64,000 bases of DNA from Zeus faber (taxonomy: Eukaryota > Chordata > Actinopteri > Zeiformes > Zeidae): the NCBI GenBank assembly GCA_960531495.1, contig OY482861.1, forward strand, positions 1,116,001-1,180,000. Reading direction: 5' to 3'. The position numbers and the translations under genes were made by a program. The notes under the pieces are model-generated. The model ran no database searches. It was not told the DNA's origin and was given only the letters and a program-made list of their open reading frames with translations. This document shows, in pieces, positions 63,601-64,000 of this stretch. Each line of letters begins with the position of its first letter. Positions within the stretch are counted from its first letter, which is position 1.

Positions 63601-64000
63601 TCTTAAGTGTTTCTCACAGATTTCTAGGCCCATCTAACATGTATTTGTGGAGTTATGATCATTTTCATCATTGTGTGCACATGTGGGAAAAAACGCATTT
63701 TCAGCCGATTTAAACGTCGAAAAGGGGAATTGGTTAAACGCTTCAGTCATTACTCTGTTTGACAGTGTCAGACAGTTTAAATACAATGGTGAACTAGTAT
63801 ATGCTGCTAAAGTGTTGTTTGTCAAACAGTTTTAGGCCCATCTAACATGTATTTGTCGAGTTATGATCATTTTCATCATTATGTGCACATGTGGGAAAAA
63901 ACGCATTTTCAGCCGATTTAAACATCGAAAAGGGGAATTGGTTAAACGCTTCAGTCATTACTCTGTGTGACAGTGTCAGACAGTTTAAATACAATGGTGA
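60605..64000 (+). repeat. 2031-bp ten-monomer higher-order repeat (second copy cut by the window edge)
   Basis: 60605-62635 has the order B-B-A-A-B-A-A-B-A-A, and the next copy starts at 62636. Matching landmarks at 60589/62620, 60991/63022 and 61199/63230 are all 2031 bp apart. Shared private variants include GATTCAGAGTGCTGC, CTGTCTAACTGAATT and ACATTGGTGAAC. Confidence 0.82.

Larger units (their letters stand above)
52361..64000 (+). repeat. Satellite array, right subfamily (A-A-B trimers, 612 bp)
   Basis: Monomers are related to the left array but have diagnostic changes: ATGTATTTGTGGAG or ATGTATTTGTCGAG starts, CATCATTGTGTGCACATG, AAGGGGAATTGG, TACAATGGTGAAC, TAGTATATGCTGC, and in B CATTGGACGG, CTCTTCAGAGGTG and CAGATTTCTAGG. 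H hybrids were not seen; B units are pure and about 193-201 bp. It runs off the right window edge. Open frames of 63-79 codons on the minus strand recur here but are by-products of repetition. Confidence 0.93.

Noticed and set aside
14031..64000. CENP-B box in the monomers
   Set aside because: The TTCG occurrences (such as the reverse complement of GTCGAAAAGGC) do not keep the required A and CGGG spacing.
14031..64000. CRISPR-like array
   Set aside because: Units are about 200-250 bp with no short repeat and unique-spacer pattern; the context is eukaryotic.

Overview
The window reads as repeat-rich vertebrate DNA, most likely from a teleost fish. The reasons are a class I-like endogenous retrovirus, a Tx1-type (L1-superfamily) LINE whose ORF1 has the architecture common in fish genomes, a decayed hAT transposon, a diverged non-coding repeat of a kind common in fish, and about 44 kb of AT-rich satellite. 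No host protein-coding gene, rRNA or tRNA gene could be supported. The species assignment is inference; the element types are read from motifs.

Layout. (1) Positions 1-7529, minus strand: the 5' two thirds of an endogenous retrovirus, cut by the left window edge. From right to left come a probable 5' LTR, an 18-nt tRNA-Trp primer binding site, a leader of about 1 kb with internal duplications, gag with one CCHC knuckle, an in-frame UAG between gag and pro-pol, protease, reverse transcriptase, RNase H and integrase. It is a fossil: stops and frameshifts break gag and RT, and the protease active-site triplet is not visible. The RNase H-integrase part is still open for about 1.5 kb. (2) Positions 7530-14030: unique and low-complexity DNA with old mobile-element debris (a two-copy fish-type repeat, a scrap resembling a LINE N-terminus, a hAT transposase C-terminus and a hAT end) and no gene. 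(3) Positions 14031-64000: one satellite locus, interrupted once.

The satellite has two monomer families that share their first 35 or so bases: A (about 204-208 bp) and B (about 196-201 bp). The basic repeat is a trimer A-A-B. In the left part (14.0-52.3 kb) the third position is usually a 252-bp hybrid H, in which the front of B is fused to the last quarter of A, giving a 664-bp trimer. In the right part (52.4-64 kb) the trimer is plain A-A-B (612 bp). Above the trimer lie several higher-order repeats (664, 1330, 1788 and about 2190 bp on the left; 2031 bp and a 3452-bp displaced copy on the right), each recognisable by private mutations. The two array types meet inside a single B monomer near 52.33-52.36 kb.

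A 5.4-kb LINE (44243-49675, plus strand) sits inside the left array. Its ORF2 is uninterrupted (endonuclease, reverse transcriptase and C-terminal zinc motif all visible), ORF1 carries a single-base frameshift, the 5' end begins with a perfect NRF1-type motif, and the 3' end is a 25-nt poly(A). The flanks suggest either an unusually long target-site duplication of about 239 bp or a 13-bp deletion. The satellite locus with its hybrid monomer and nested higher-order repeats is the most unusual part of the window; centromeric or pericentromeric identity is possible but not shown by sequence alone.
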